This document shows positions 35,560 to 43,133 of a stretch of DNA of 64,000 nucleotides, piece after piece. Source of the DNA: Pseudomonas umsongensis (GTDB lineage: Bacteria; Pseudomonadota; Gammaproteobacteria; Pseudomonadales; Pseudomonadaceae). The DNA lies in NCBI RefSeq assembly GCF_002236105.1, contig NZ_NIWU01000001.1, positions 1,550,001-1,614,000 of the forward strand, written 5' to 3'. The notes beneath the pieces are model-generated. The model did no database searches, was not told the origin of the DNA, and saw only the letters and a program-made list of their open reading frames with translations. The translations under genes and the position numbers were made by a program. Numbering within the stretch: the stretch's first letter is position 1; every line of letters begins with the position of its first letter.

Positions 35560-36051
35560 CTAAGCGCCCTGACGCTCGTCCCAGGCATCGGAGTGACTGA
35601 AGTTGCCCTCGGCGAACTTCCAGGTGATCTTCTCGTAACGCAACTGGACGTCTTCCAGGTGATTGTGTTTTTCCTTTGTCGGGTCCTTGATGTCGTGCAT
35701 TTTCGTCACGACGCTCACGACCTTTACGTTTTCAAGCAGAACGGTGTAGTAAACGACCTCTTGGCCCGCGTCATCGATGCGATACCACTTGAACTCGGCG
35801 CTCTTGAACGTCTGTCCTTGGGACGCGCCCTTGAGCAAGTAGACGCTGGCAGCATCGATTTCCTTGGTGAACCTGAACGGCGTGTGGATCCGTGTGCCTG
35901 TCAGCTTGCCGGTGTTGTTGTCAGTGGGAATGGTCAAGCCATGATCCTGGGCCAGCACCTCGATGCTGCCCTGACGCCCTATCACATCGACCGAACCCTT
36001 GATGTCCGCATCGCCATCATTTTTCAGCCACAGGTAAACGGGAATTGCCAT
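35560..36051 (-). CDS. hcp: Hcp, T6SS inner tube protein
   Basis: 163 residues from ATG 36051, with AAGGAG eight bases upstream. The sequence begins AIPVYLWLKNDGDADIKGSV and continues GRQGSIEVLAQDHGLTIPT, HTPFRFTKEIDAASVYLLKGASQGQTFKSAEFKWYR and a C-terminal YEKITWKFAEGNFSHSDAWDER, the standard Hcp beta-barrel sequence. Hcp hexamers stack to form the tube and can carry small effectors. The longer open frame upstream is antisense-free noncoding extension into the OmpA gene and is not used. It lies 34 bp after the OmpA-domain gene. Confidence 0.96.
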   Translation of the reverse strand: MAIPVYLWLKNDGDADIKGSVDVIGRQGSIEVLAQDHGLTIPTDNNTGKLTGTRIHTPFRFTKEIDAASVYLLKGASQGQTFKSAEFKWYRIDDAGQEVVYYTVLLENVKVVSVVTKMHDIKDPTKEKHNHLEDVQLRYEKITWKFAEGNFSHSDAWDERQGA

Positions 36052-36085
36052 GTGAAGCTCCTTCTCTAAGAACATGAATGCCGCG

Positions 36086-37816
36086 TTAGGCGACAGGGGG
36101 TTGCAAGTCTGATCCCGCAGCAGGGAACACGCAGGCTCCCGGCTCCGGCACAAGACGAATATCGACACGGCGGTTAGCGCTTCGCCCGGCCTCGGTGTCA
36201 TTGCTGGCGATGGGCTGGCTCGCACCGAAACCCTGAACCGCAAAGCAACTTCCAGGGATGCCGCCCATGTGCTGCATCCAGTCGTGCACGGCAGCAGCTC
36301 GGGCGCGGGACAACTGCAGGTTTTGTTCGGTGCTGCCGGTGGCATCGGTATGACCGCTGATCACGATGAGCCAGCCAGGCTGGGCCTTGATGTCGACCAG
36401 GGCGTTGACCAGGATCTTCGTCGAGCCGGCTTTGAGCTGGGCGCTGCCCGTGTTGAACAGCGACAGGCTGTCCAGGCGCACCGGCGTTGAATTGCCCGCA
36501 AGTCTTGGCGCCAACAAAGGATGACGGTGACCGGCAATCGTCGACTGCAGCCGGATGCGCAAGCGCTCGCCTCGATAAAGGCCGAGTCCCAGCGACAGGG
36601 GAGCGCCGTGTCGGTAGTAACTGTCCAGGCGCAGGGCATCCTCGCGCAGCACCGTCAGCGCCTGCTCGCGCAGGATGTATTCAGGCCGTTCAGGTTGCCC
36701 AGTCACCGGGAGGGCGTTGTAACGACGCAAGTCGTCACTGACCTGGCGGACCAACAGGGTGTTCTGCCAGGCCGAGCTGGCCAACGCTGTTATCCCGGCA
36801 ACGGCGAACAACCACCAGGCGATGACGCTCGCACGCTGCAAGAGAGCGCGTTGAGCCTGCATGGGAAGCAGCGCCAGCAAGGGATCGGGGAAAGGCATGG
36901 ATATGCACTGCCCTGGCTCAGCTTGCCTGGCGTCAAGCAGTGCAACCTTGTTGCGCAGCCATTGTTGCCATAAGTTGCCCGTGACTGATTGCGCGAGCAG
37001 CGGTACGAAGGTGACAGCACAAACCTTCGGCAGACCGTCAGGATCGCGGGCATCGCGGGGCGACAAGTGAGGCAATACCGTGTGATCGAGCCATGCCACG
37101 ACACTGTTCAGCTTTACGCTGGCGTGCATGCGGGCAGCGCGCGTTGCACTGTCTGAAGGGTGACTTTGCCAGTCGGCCAGGCTGGTGCAGGCTCCGGCCT
37201 CGCGTACCCTGGGGCTATCCTCTGCGTCCTCCCAACTGAACCAGACAGCCTCTGCGGTCGGGGCTTGCAAGTAAGTCGCCAACAGTAGCGGCAGCGCAAT
37301 GTCGCCCTTTCGGACGATACCTAGCTGATAACGCAAAGCACGCACCCGTGCAGCCAGTACGGCGCTGTCGTCCTGCTCGGCCGGGTTGACGATGAACATG
37401 ACGCTGAGCTGCCTACTCCATTCCGGGCGCAGTGTCATCAGGCCGGCGGTGAGCGTAGGCAGTTGCTCAAGCTCGGGTACCCGCACATAGCAACCCTGGT
37501 GGGTCGTGCGCAAGGCCAGTTGTTCCACGGGTGTCTCGCCGAACAACTCCACAAGACCATCGCCACAGACCAGCACCACTGGTTGGCGGTAGGCTGCCGG
37601 AGGCAACGATGTATTCTCGGCCAGGATCAATGATGCGCTCATTGACGTTGCACGGCGCCCCAGCCGGTTCCAGGCCACGACCATGACGCAGACGACGGCC
37701 AGAACAGCTGTTGCCCGCAGGCCCCAGGCCAATGGCACGACTATCAACAATGTCAATGACAGCGCGCCCGCCCACAACCAGAGACCGCGCATCTGGGCCA
37801 GGGTTATTGGCCTCAT
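36086..37816 (-). CDS. T6SS OmpA-domain envelope anchor (TagL-like role)
   Basis: 576 residues from ATG 37816, right after the tssL stop with GGTGAGG as ribosome site. Two adjacent membrane segments (LWLWAGALSLTLLIVVPLAWGL and VLAVVCVMVVAWNRL) start the protein, a large cytosolic or periplasmic region follows, and a further hydrophobic segment lies near residue 345 (VIAWWLFAVAGITALASSAW). The C-terminal OmpA domain (VRLDSLSLFNTGSAQLKAG, VISGHTDATGSTEQNLQLSRARA, SNDTEAGRSANRRVDI) should bind peptidoglycan. Because tssL here lacks such a domain, this protein probably supplies the cell-wall anchor. By hand alignment, about 90 of 117 OmpA-domain positions match the gene at 14.3-15.5 kb. Confidence 0.85.
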   Translation of the reverse strand: MRPITLAQMRGLWLWAGALSLTLLIVVPLAWGLRATAVLAVVCVMVVAWNRLGRRATSMSASLILAENTSLPPAAYRQPVVLVCGDGLVELFGETPVEQLALRTTHQGCYVRVPELEQLPTLTAGLMTLRPEWSRQLSVMFIVNPAEQDDSAVLAARVRALRYQLGIVRKGDIALPLLLATYLQAPTAEAVWFSWEDAEDSPRVREAGACTSLADWQSHPSDSATRAARMHASVKLNSVVAWLDHTVLPHLSPRDARDPDGLPKVCAVTFVPLLAQSVTGNLWQQWLRNKVALLDARQAEPGQCISMPFPDPLLALLPMQAQRALLQRASVIAWWLFAVAGITALASSAWQNTLLVRQVSDDLRRYNALPVTGQPERPEYILREQALTVLREDALRLDSYYRHGAPLSLGLGLYRGERLRIRLQSTIAGHRHPLLAPRLAGNSTPVRLDSLSLFNTGSAQLKAGSTKILVNALVDIKAQPGWLIVISGHTDATGSTEQNLQLSRARAAAVHDWMQHMGGIPGSCFAVQGFGASQPIASNDTEAGRSANRRVDIRLVPEPGACVFPAAGSDLQPPVA

Positions 37817-37817
37817 T

Positions 37818-38498
37818 TCAGGCCTCACCAGGCAAAACCGAGTTGAGGAGATTGGCCAACAGTTGGTCAAGCCCCCACCACAGACCGACGAAGAGCAGCC
37901 CTACAAGCAGACCATGGGCCAGCGGCGAATGTGGCCACAAGCGCATGCGCAGTCGCTGTCCGATCTTCACTGTTGTCGCCAGCGAACGGCTGATTCCCAA
38001 AGGGGCGACCTGCGCATGGAAGGCGCTCAACAACTGCTCGCGCACAGGGTCGCCGGCATCGCGGTAACGCCCCTGGAAGCCCAGCATCAACACCCGATGG
38101 AACACTGTCAGCACCAGTGGATCAGGCGCAGGATCACGCAAGACTTCGCGCATGTCTTCATACAGGAACTCGCCGGCCTGGTGGCGATTGAAGAACTTCG
38201 CTTGCAAGGGCTCTTTCGTCCAGGCATCGCGAGCCTGCGTTTCGACCCGGAGAACGGTTTCATCGAGCAAGGCGCACTGGGCATGGCTGATGTGATCGAT
38301 GCTGCGCGGGTTCAGGCCGGCGAGCTGGAGCAACTGGCGAACATGCTCGACCTGCTTGACGCAAAGGTCCCACAGCGCCGTGCCAGCGAGCGTCGATGCC
38401 CCCTGGCGCAGTTCCACCACCAGCAGGTAGCTGTCCTGCAGCAAGGCGTCGATATCCACCGCCAGTGCGGTAGGTTTTCTTGAGGCTTTCAGGTTCAT
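37818..38498 (-). CDS. tssL: TssL (DotU), T6SS inner-membrane protein
   Basis: 226 residues. The cytosolic N-terminal domain has the DotU pattern: DALLQDSYLLVVELRQGAS, ISHAQCALLDETVL, EPLQAKFFNRHQAGEFLYEDMREVL and LTVFHRVLMLGFQGRYRD. A single C-terminal membrane helix (AHGLLVGLLFVGLWWGLDQLL) ends the protein, with no fused OmpA/LysM domain. TssL forms the membrane complex with TssM and TssJ and docks the baseplate. Its start overlaps the tssK stop by ATGA, and the following OmpA-domain gene begins one base after its stop. Confidence 0.95.
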   Translation of the reverse strand: MNLKASRKPTALAVDIDALLQDSYLLVVELRQGASTLAGTALWDLCVKQVEHVRQLLQLAGLNPRSIDHISHAQCALLDETVLRVETQARDAWTKEPLQAKFFNRHQAGEFLYEDMREVLRDPAPDPLVLTVFHRVLMLGFQGRYRDAGDPVREQLLSAFHAQVAPLGISRSLATTVKIGQRLRMRLWPHSPLAHGLLVGLLFVGLWWGLDQLLANLLNSVLPGEA

Positions 38499-39850
38499 GT
38501 GCGCAACACCGCAAAGAGTTCAAGTTTGACCTCGGCCAGCGTGCTCGGGACGTAGAAGGCGCAGACCCCCGCAGCCAGCACCGCCTGGCCCTTGGCGTGG
38601 TCGAGATCCAGGTCGAAATACTGGTTTTCCAGCCTCAGTGGAATGGCTGCCGGGACATGGCTGAGCGGCTGCAACGGCACACCATCGAGCGCGGCGTTGA
38701 TCAGCTGATCGACTTCATCCGGCGTGCCGATCTTGCACAAGCGCGGAAACTGCCTCTGCACCTGTGCTGCCGGCAAGCGGCAACGCACTGACAGATAGAA
38801 ATCGGCACCTTCACGCTCACGCAGACGTGGATCATTGAGGCTGACCTTCCAGCGATTGGCGCCGTCCTCCGCAAGCTCCAGGGCAATGACACGCGAAGGC
38901 AGGCTGGCCTCCAGCAAGGTGGAAACCAGGCGCAACAGCGGTGGAAAGACGCTTTCCAGATGCTCATGCCGGTAAGGCGGGATCTGCTCGATGTCGTGTT
39001 CCAGGGAAAAGGTCAGCAGGCCTCCGGCCAACTTGGCCAGCTCCCGATAGACCAGCTCGGGATGCTGTGCCGGATGGGTCTTGAGATCCGCCAGAATCGG
39101 CTGATAGGTGTTCAAGGCATTGAGCAGCCAGAACAGCGACACATCGGCTACGGCAAAATCGGCCATGCGCTGGTTGCTTTCACGCCGCATGCCCATCAAC
39201 CGTTGACGCTTGGCGGACAACTGGGTCAGCAGGTTATCCAGCTGAGCCAGCAATCCCGAATGAGCCGCGAACTCGAGCAGTGGTGGCACATAAGCGCTGT
39301 CGAGGCCCCATACACCCTGCCCGTCCGGCATCAAGCGCGCGATTGGGCAGGTCAGGTAATCGGCGTTGTCGTCGTGGGCAAAACGCAGGCTCAGCGCGTG
39401 TTCGAGCACGCCGATCTGTTGCGACTCGCCATCGTAGAAATCCTGCACATTGCGCCAGTCCTGCCGATAGCGCGTCGGTCGCTCGACCTTGGTGCTATCG
39501 AGCAAGCAGTTGTTGCCATTGGCCTGTTCCAGCGGCAAGGCCAAGAGCACCGTAGCGTCCTGAACTTCACCGGAAAGCAGGTGGGTCAATTCCAGAGCAC
39601 AGGGCAAACGATCCACCAGATCGCTATCAACCAAGGTGCCATCAGGCATGCGCAGGCATAACTGCGTGGCCTTGAGCTTGCCCAGGCGCAGGGCCTCCGT
39701 ATCAAACGCCACCGCCTGAACCCCCCAGGGGTGGACCAGAAACAAATGTGCCAGGCGATCGTTGGACCAGGCTTCCCAGCGTGCCTGTTGCTGGAACTGC
39801 TGGGGGCACAGCAGTGCCCCCGCAGACCATACGGGACGGTCGATTTTCAA
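38495..39850 (-). CDS. tssK: TssK, T6SS baseplate protein
   Basis: 451 residues beginning KIDRPVWSAGALLCPQQFQQQARWE, the TssK N-terminal signature, with later elements such as PPLLEFAAHSGLLAQLDNLLTQLSAKRQRLMGMR and the C-terminal PLRLENQYFDLDL. TssK is a trimer linking the wedge complexes to TssL and TssM. The start is TTG at 39850: it forms a TTGA overlap with the tssC stop, and GGAATCCAGG lies just upstream. No ATG is available near the conserved start. This is one of several non-ATG starts in this operon. Confidence 0.95.
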   Translation of the reverse strand: MKIDRPVWSAGALLCPQQFQQQARWEAWSNDRLAHLFLVHPWGVQAVAFDTEALRLGKLKATQLCLRMPDGTLVDSDLVDRLPCALELTHLLSGEVQDATVLLALPLEQANGNNCLLDSTKVERPTRYRQDWRNVQDFYDGESQQIGVLEHALSLRFAHDDNADYLTCPIARLMPDGQGVWGLDSAYVPPLLEFAAHSGLLAQLDNLLTQLSAKRQRLMGMRRESNQRMADFAVADVSLFWLLNALNTYQPILADLKTHPAQHPELVYRELAKLAGGLLTFSLEHDIEQIPPYRHEHLESVFPPLLRLVSTLLEASLPSRVIALELAEDGANRWKVSLNDPRLREREGADFYLSVRCRLPAAQVQRQFPRLCKIGTPDEVDQLINAALDGVPLQPLSHVPAAIPLRLENQYFDLDLDHAKGQAVLAAGVCAFYVPSTLAEVKLELFAVLRT

Positions 39851-41409
39851 GACCTGGATTCCCCGCGAACGGTATCAGCCTTGCGCTTGGGCATCTGCGA
39901 TACCAGCGAAAGGTTGACGTCCATGCCCTCCACCTGGAAGTGCGGCACGGCGTACAGCTTGACGCGGAAGAAGCCCGGGTTGTCCTCGATGTCTTCCACG
40001 GTGACCTTGGCGTCACGCAGCGGGTGCGAGGCCTGCAGGTCGTCGCCCGGGTCGGTCATCTCGGTGACCAGCCCGCCAATCCACTTGTTCAGCTCCAGCT
40101 CCAGCAAGCGCCGGTCCTTGGTGGTGCCGATGTTCTCGCGCTGGATCAGCTTGAGGTAATGGGCAATGCGCGACAGCAGAAAAATGTAGGGCAGGCGCGA
40201 ATTTATGCGGCTGTTGGCGGTCGCATCGGCGGTGTCGTACAGGGCCGCTTTCTGGGTCGAGTTGGCGGAGAAGAAGCACGCGTAGTCGCGGTTCTTGTAA
40301 TACGACAGCGGGATGAAACCGAGGTCGGCGAATTCGAATTCGCGAGTCTCCGGGATCATGACTTCCGAAGGAATCTTTACCTGGTTGCCGGTGCCCAGAT
40401 CGTAGAGGTGGATCGGCAGTTCGGTCACCGCGCCGCCCGACTGCGGCCCGCGGATCTGCACGCACCAGCCATTGGCAATCAAGCTTTTGACCATGTTGGC
40501 GGCAAAGGCGAACGAGGCGCTGGTCCACAGGTACTTGTCGTGGTCCGGGCCCTTGACGCTCTCGACGTAGTTGAAGCTGCGCACCGGAACGGTGTCCGGC
40601 CCATAAGGCAGGCGCCCCAGGACACGGGGCATGACCAGGCCGATGTAGCGGGCGTCGTCACTGTCGCGGAACGCCTTCCATTTCAGGTATTCGGCACGGT
40701 CAAAATAGTTGCCGATGTCCTTGATGGCGGCCACTTCTTCCATCGAGCGCTTGCCGAAGAAGGCCGGGCCAACCGTGCCAATGAAGGGCATGTGCGCGGC
40801 GGCCGCGACTTTGGAAATGTTGCGCAGCAGGGCGATATCCTGCGGCCTGCAATCGAACTCATAGTTGGAGATCGCGGCGGCAATGGGCTCCCCGCCGGGA
40901 GTGTCGTACTCCTGGGTGTAGGTATGCATGTACAGGCCGCTTTGCGCAATTTCCGGTGCATCGTCGAAATCCTGGACCAGATGCTCCTTACTGATATCGA
41001 GCAATTCAATGCGCACGTTCTGACGAAAATCGGTCTGGTCGACCAGCGACTTGACCCCACGCCAGGTTGACTCCACCCGCTGGAAATCGGGGTGGTGCAT
41101 CACGGCATCGAGTTGCCGGCTGATTTGCGCATCCAGGGCTGCAATGTGTTCATCGAGCAGGACTTTATCCAGGCGTTCGAATTTCTGCGAAGACTGCCCC
41201 AGCAGTTTCAGAAATACACTGACAGCCGCCGTTACTCGCTCATCGGCGGACACTTCGGAGAGAGCCTCGGTATTTTGAAATACTTCGATACTACTCAGGG
41301 TTTCGACCGGACTGAGATTGATCTTGCCAAACAGTGCGCCATATACGCCTCTTTCTTCGGACAACACTGTAGCGTCGCGCGATTGCACGTTAGAACTTTC
41401 GATGGACAT
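39847..41409 (-). CDS. tssC: TssC, large T6SS sheath protein
   Basis: 520 residues, typical length. Recognised by HPDFQRVESTWRGVKSLVDQTDF, GEPIAAAISNYEFDCRPQDIALLRNISKVAAAAHMPFIG, SFNYVE and NYVESVKGPDHDKYLWTSASFAFAANMVKSL, and the C-terminal LRDAKVTVEDIEDNPGFFRVKLYAVPHFQVEGMDV. TssC and TssB form the contractile sheath. The N-terminal helix recognised by ClpV is expected in the first 40 residues. The gene follows tssB by 34 bp and overlaps tssK by four bases. Confidence 0.97.
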   Translation of the reverse strand: MSIESSNVQSRDATVLSEERGVYGALFGKINLSPVETLSSIEVFQNTEALSEVSADERVTAAVSVFLKLLGQSSQKFERLDKVLLDEHIAALDAQISRQLDAVMHHPDFQRVESTWRGVKSLVDQTDFRQNVRIELLDISKEHLVQDFDDAPEIAQSGLYMHTYTQEYDTPGGEPIAAAISNYEFDCRPQDIALLRNISKVAAAAHMPFIGTVGPAFFGKRSMEEVAAIKDIGNYFDRAEYLKWKAFRDSDDARYIGLVMPRVLGRLPYGPDTVPVRSFNYVESVKGPDHDKYLWTSASFAFAANMVKSLIANGWCVQIRGPQSGGAVTELPIHLYDLGTGNQVKIPSEVMIPETREFEFADLGFIPLSYYKNRDYACFFSANSTQKAALYDTADATANSRINSRLPYIFLLSRIAHYLKLIQRENIGTTKDRRLLELELNKWIGGLVTEMTDPGDDLQASHPLRDAKVTVEDIEDNPGFFRVKLYAVPHFQVEGMDVNLSLVSQMPKRKADTVRGESRS

Positions 41410-41443
41410 TAAGGTAACTTCCCTTTAAACGAACCGAAGTGGA

Positions 41444-41947
41444 TTAACGATTTTCTTCCGGTACCAACGTGGCCAACTCGGCGCGCAACTCGTCGCTGAG
41501 CGCATCATCCTTGAGGATACGTTCCAGCTCATGACGAAAGGTGGCGTTGTCCAGCAGATTCGACTTGAGGTCACGCAAGAGGTTGCGCATGGCCAAAAGC
41601 GCGCGCAGATGCGGGATTTGCCGCGCCACCTGCTCCGGCTCGAAGTCCTTCATGCGCTGGAACTTCAGCTCGACCGAGGCGTCGCCAGCGTCATCGACCA
41701 GGGTATTTTCCACGGCCACTTTCAACACCGGAGTAAACTCCGCCAAGACGCTATCGAAGTTGTTTTTGTTGATTGAAACCTTGCTTCGGGCTGATAAGGG
41801 GCGCTGTTCCCTGCCATTGCTGTAGTCACCCATGACCATCAGCTTCAGCGGTAATTCGACTTTTTTCTGCGCACCGCCGGTATGCAGGTCGAGTTTTATG
41901 TTGACCCGTGCCTTTGGCACTTCGTTCTGAAAGCTGCTTGAAGCCAT
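41444..41947 (-). CDS. tssB: TssB, small T6SS sheath protein
   Basis: 167 residues from ATG 41947, which has GGGAGGGG eight bases upstream; an upstream in-frame start would add 17 residues unlike TssB. Family features are SFQNEVPKARVNIKLDLHTGG, ELPLKLMVMGDYS, VSINKNNFDSVLAEFTP and DFEPEQVARQIPHLRALLAMRNLLRDLKSNL. It is the first gene of the long T6SS operon; the region upstream contains two inverted repeats and presumably the main promoter. Confidence 0.96.
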   Translation of the reverse strand: MASSSFQNEVPKARVNIKLDLHTGGAQKKVELPLKLMVMGDYSNGREQRPLSARSKVSINKNNFDSVLAEFTPVLKVAVENTLVDDAGDASVELKFQRMKDFEPEQVARQIPHLRALLAMRNLLRDLKSNLLDNATFRHELERILKDDALSDELRAELATLVPEENR

Positions 41948-42051
41948 AACCCCTCCCGTTTTTTCGTGATAACCACTTCCTTGACAATAAAATTGCAAGG
42001 ACTACGTTCGACAAGCCTAGACAATCAAACAAGAAAGATGTCGAGGTTATT

Positions 42052-42068
42052 TGGAAATTCAGTTTCCA
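42052..42068. promoter_or_regulatory. Inverted repeat TGGAAA-N5-TTTCCA
   Basis: A perfect 6-bp inverted repeat with a five-base spacer, about 105 bp upstream of the tssB start. It has the size of a regulator operator; the binding protein is unknown. Confidence 0.4.
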
Positions 42069-42076
42069 TTTAAGTC

Positions 42077-42089
42077 TGTCCTCAGGACA
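42077..42089. promoter_or_regulatory. Inverted repeat TGTCC-N3-GGACA
   Basis: A perfect 5-bp inverted repeat eight bases from the TGGAAA repeat, about 130 bp upstream of tssB. Together they form a compact possible operator pair. No regulator is assigned. Confidence 0.4.
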
Positions 42090-42358
42090 TATTTAGGCAT
42101 CCTACAGCATCAATGAAGTATCCTACTTTCAACTTTTCTCACCTCAAATGCACTTTAGGAAATTTCGCACTTAGATGCGGAAAAAAGCCTACAAACCAAT
42201 CGTAATAACGTTTGATACAACCCCGATACCCGCCTGTAACGCCAAGACACTTGGGCACCCTGCCCCATGCGCCTAGATTGAAAGCCTCGATGGACCGACC
42301 GGCTTGACCGCTAGCGGCCCATCGTCTGCCCGACACACCACCAAGGAAGAGGGAAACC

Positions 42359-43099
42359 ATGAGCAAATCAATCGCTGTCAGCCAACAAAGCCAGCAGCTT
42401 CACAATGATGTGCAAGAAGCCGTCAAGTCGATCATGGGTGCTGCCACTGCGCTGAAATCCACCGATTACGGTCGGGTCTTGAGGTCCGCCCTGGCGGCTT
42501 CGCAAAAAACCGTAACCATTGAAATTGCCCCAGACGACCTGACCCAGCTGAAGAAGTCCGGCTACAAGCTGTGCTTCGCCAAGAAAGTCGGTACTGCCGA
42601 CTACAACGTGGTCTGGCAGTCCTACTCCGCCTACCTGAGCAATAACGAATTCAGCTGGACGCCGCTGTATCAGCTGTTCGCCACCAACGTGTTCCAGGAA
42701 AACGTACAAGTCAAAGTCTCGACCAATGTCGTCAATATCGGTTTGGGGCAAACCTCGACACTCGATGAACACGGCTTGCTGAGCCCGGCAGTCACGGGCG
42801 GGCCCGAAGTTTCCGTGACGTTCGTGAACAACTTCGCGCCGATCCATCCGGGGATCAACCAGTTGTCCACCGGCATCGATGGCAATCAGGTCAGTACACC
42901 CATCTACGTGGCCGTCAATCGGGTGGTCACCGGCAATACCGTACTGACTCCCGTGGAAACTATCCTCGTATGGTTCGAACAGGATGTGCAGACCAGTACC
43001 ATGTTCAGTACCTCACGCTCAAAGGCGATCGAAATCGACCTGACCTTCGATAACACCGCAGGTCGCCTTTACGAAGGCGGTCAATGGAAAACCGTTTGA
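42359..43099 (+). CDS. Unrecognised 246-residue cytosolic protein facing the T6SS operon
   Basis: 246 residues with no signal peptide, no membrane segment and no cysteine pairs. An N-terminal helical part (QQSQQLHNDVQEAVKSIMGAATALKS) precedes a beta-rich body with aromatic clusters (YNVVWQSYSAYLSNNEFSWTPLYQLFATNVFQ), repeated VT/VS stretches and a C-terminal TFDNTAGRLYEGGQW. The texture resembles soluble beta-sandwich proteins such as lectins or pore-forming toxins, but I recognise no family. GGAAGAGGG precedes the start. It is divergent from tssB and ends at a strong stem-loop, so it is its own unit. It could be a T6SS cargo, a stress protein or unrelated; none is shown. Confidence 0.75.
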   Translation: MSKSIAVSQQSQQLHNDVQEAVKSIMGAATALKSTDYGRVLRSALAASQKTVTIEIAPDDLTQLKKSGYKLCFAKKVGTADYNVVWQSYSAYLSNNEFSWTPLYQLFATNVFQENVQVKVSTNVVNIGLGQTSTLDEHGLLSPAVTGGPEVSVTFVNNFAPIHPGINQLSTGIDGNQVSTPIYVAVNRVVTGNTVLTPVETILVWFEQDVQTSTMFSTSRSKAIEIDLTFDNTAGRLYEGGQWKTV

Positions 43100-43109
43100 T
43101 GAGCGCAGC

Positions 43110-43132
43110 GGGGGCAACCACGCGTTGCCCCC
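43110..43132. terminator. Bidirectional stem-loop between convergent genes
   Basis: GGGGGCAAC (43110-43118) pairs perfectly with GTTGCCCCC (43124-43132) around a five-base loop. It lies in the 34-bp gap between the 42.4-kb gene and the convergent regulator and probably ends both transcripts. Confidence 0.75.
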
Positions 43133-43133
43133 T

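Larger units (their letters stand above)
41948..42358. promoter_or_regulatory. Divergent promoter region between tssB and the 42.4-kb gene
   Basis: 411 bp of AT-richer DNA with no gene. It must carry the promoter of the T6SS operon (minus strand) and of the opposite gene. Two inverted repeats lie on the tssB-proximal side (42052-42068 and 42077-42089). A direct repeat (CATCCTAC/TATCCTAC, about 42098-42125) lies beside them. I found no convincing sigma-54 -24/-12 element. Confidence 0.5.

Noticed and set aside
36052-36345. Long N-terminal extension of Hcp
   Set aside because: The frame upstream of 36051 runs antiparallel in codon quality through the OmpA-domain gene end, and the ribosome site and family start are at 36051.
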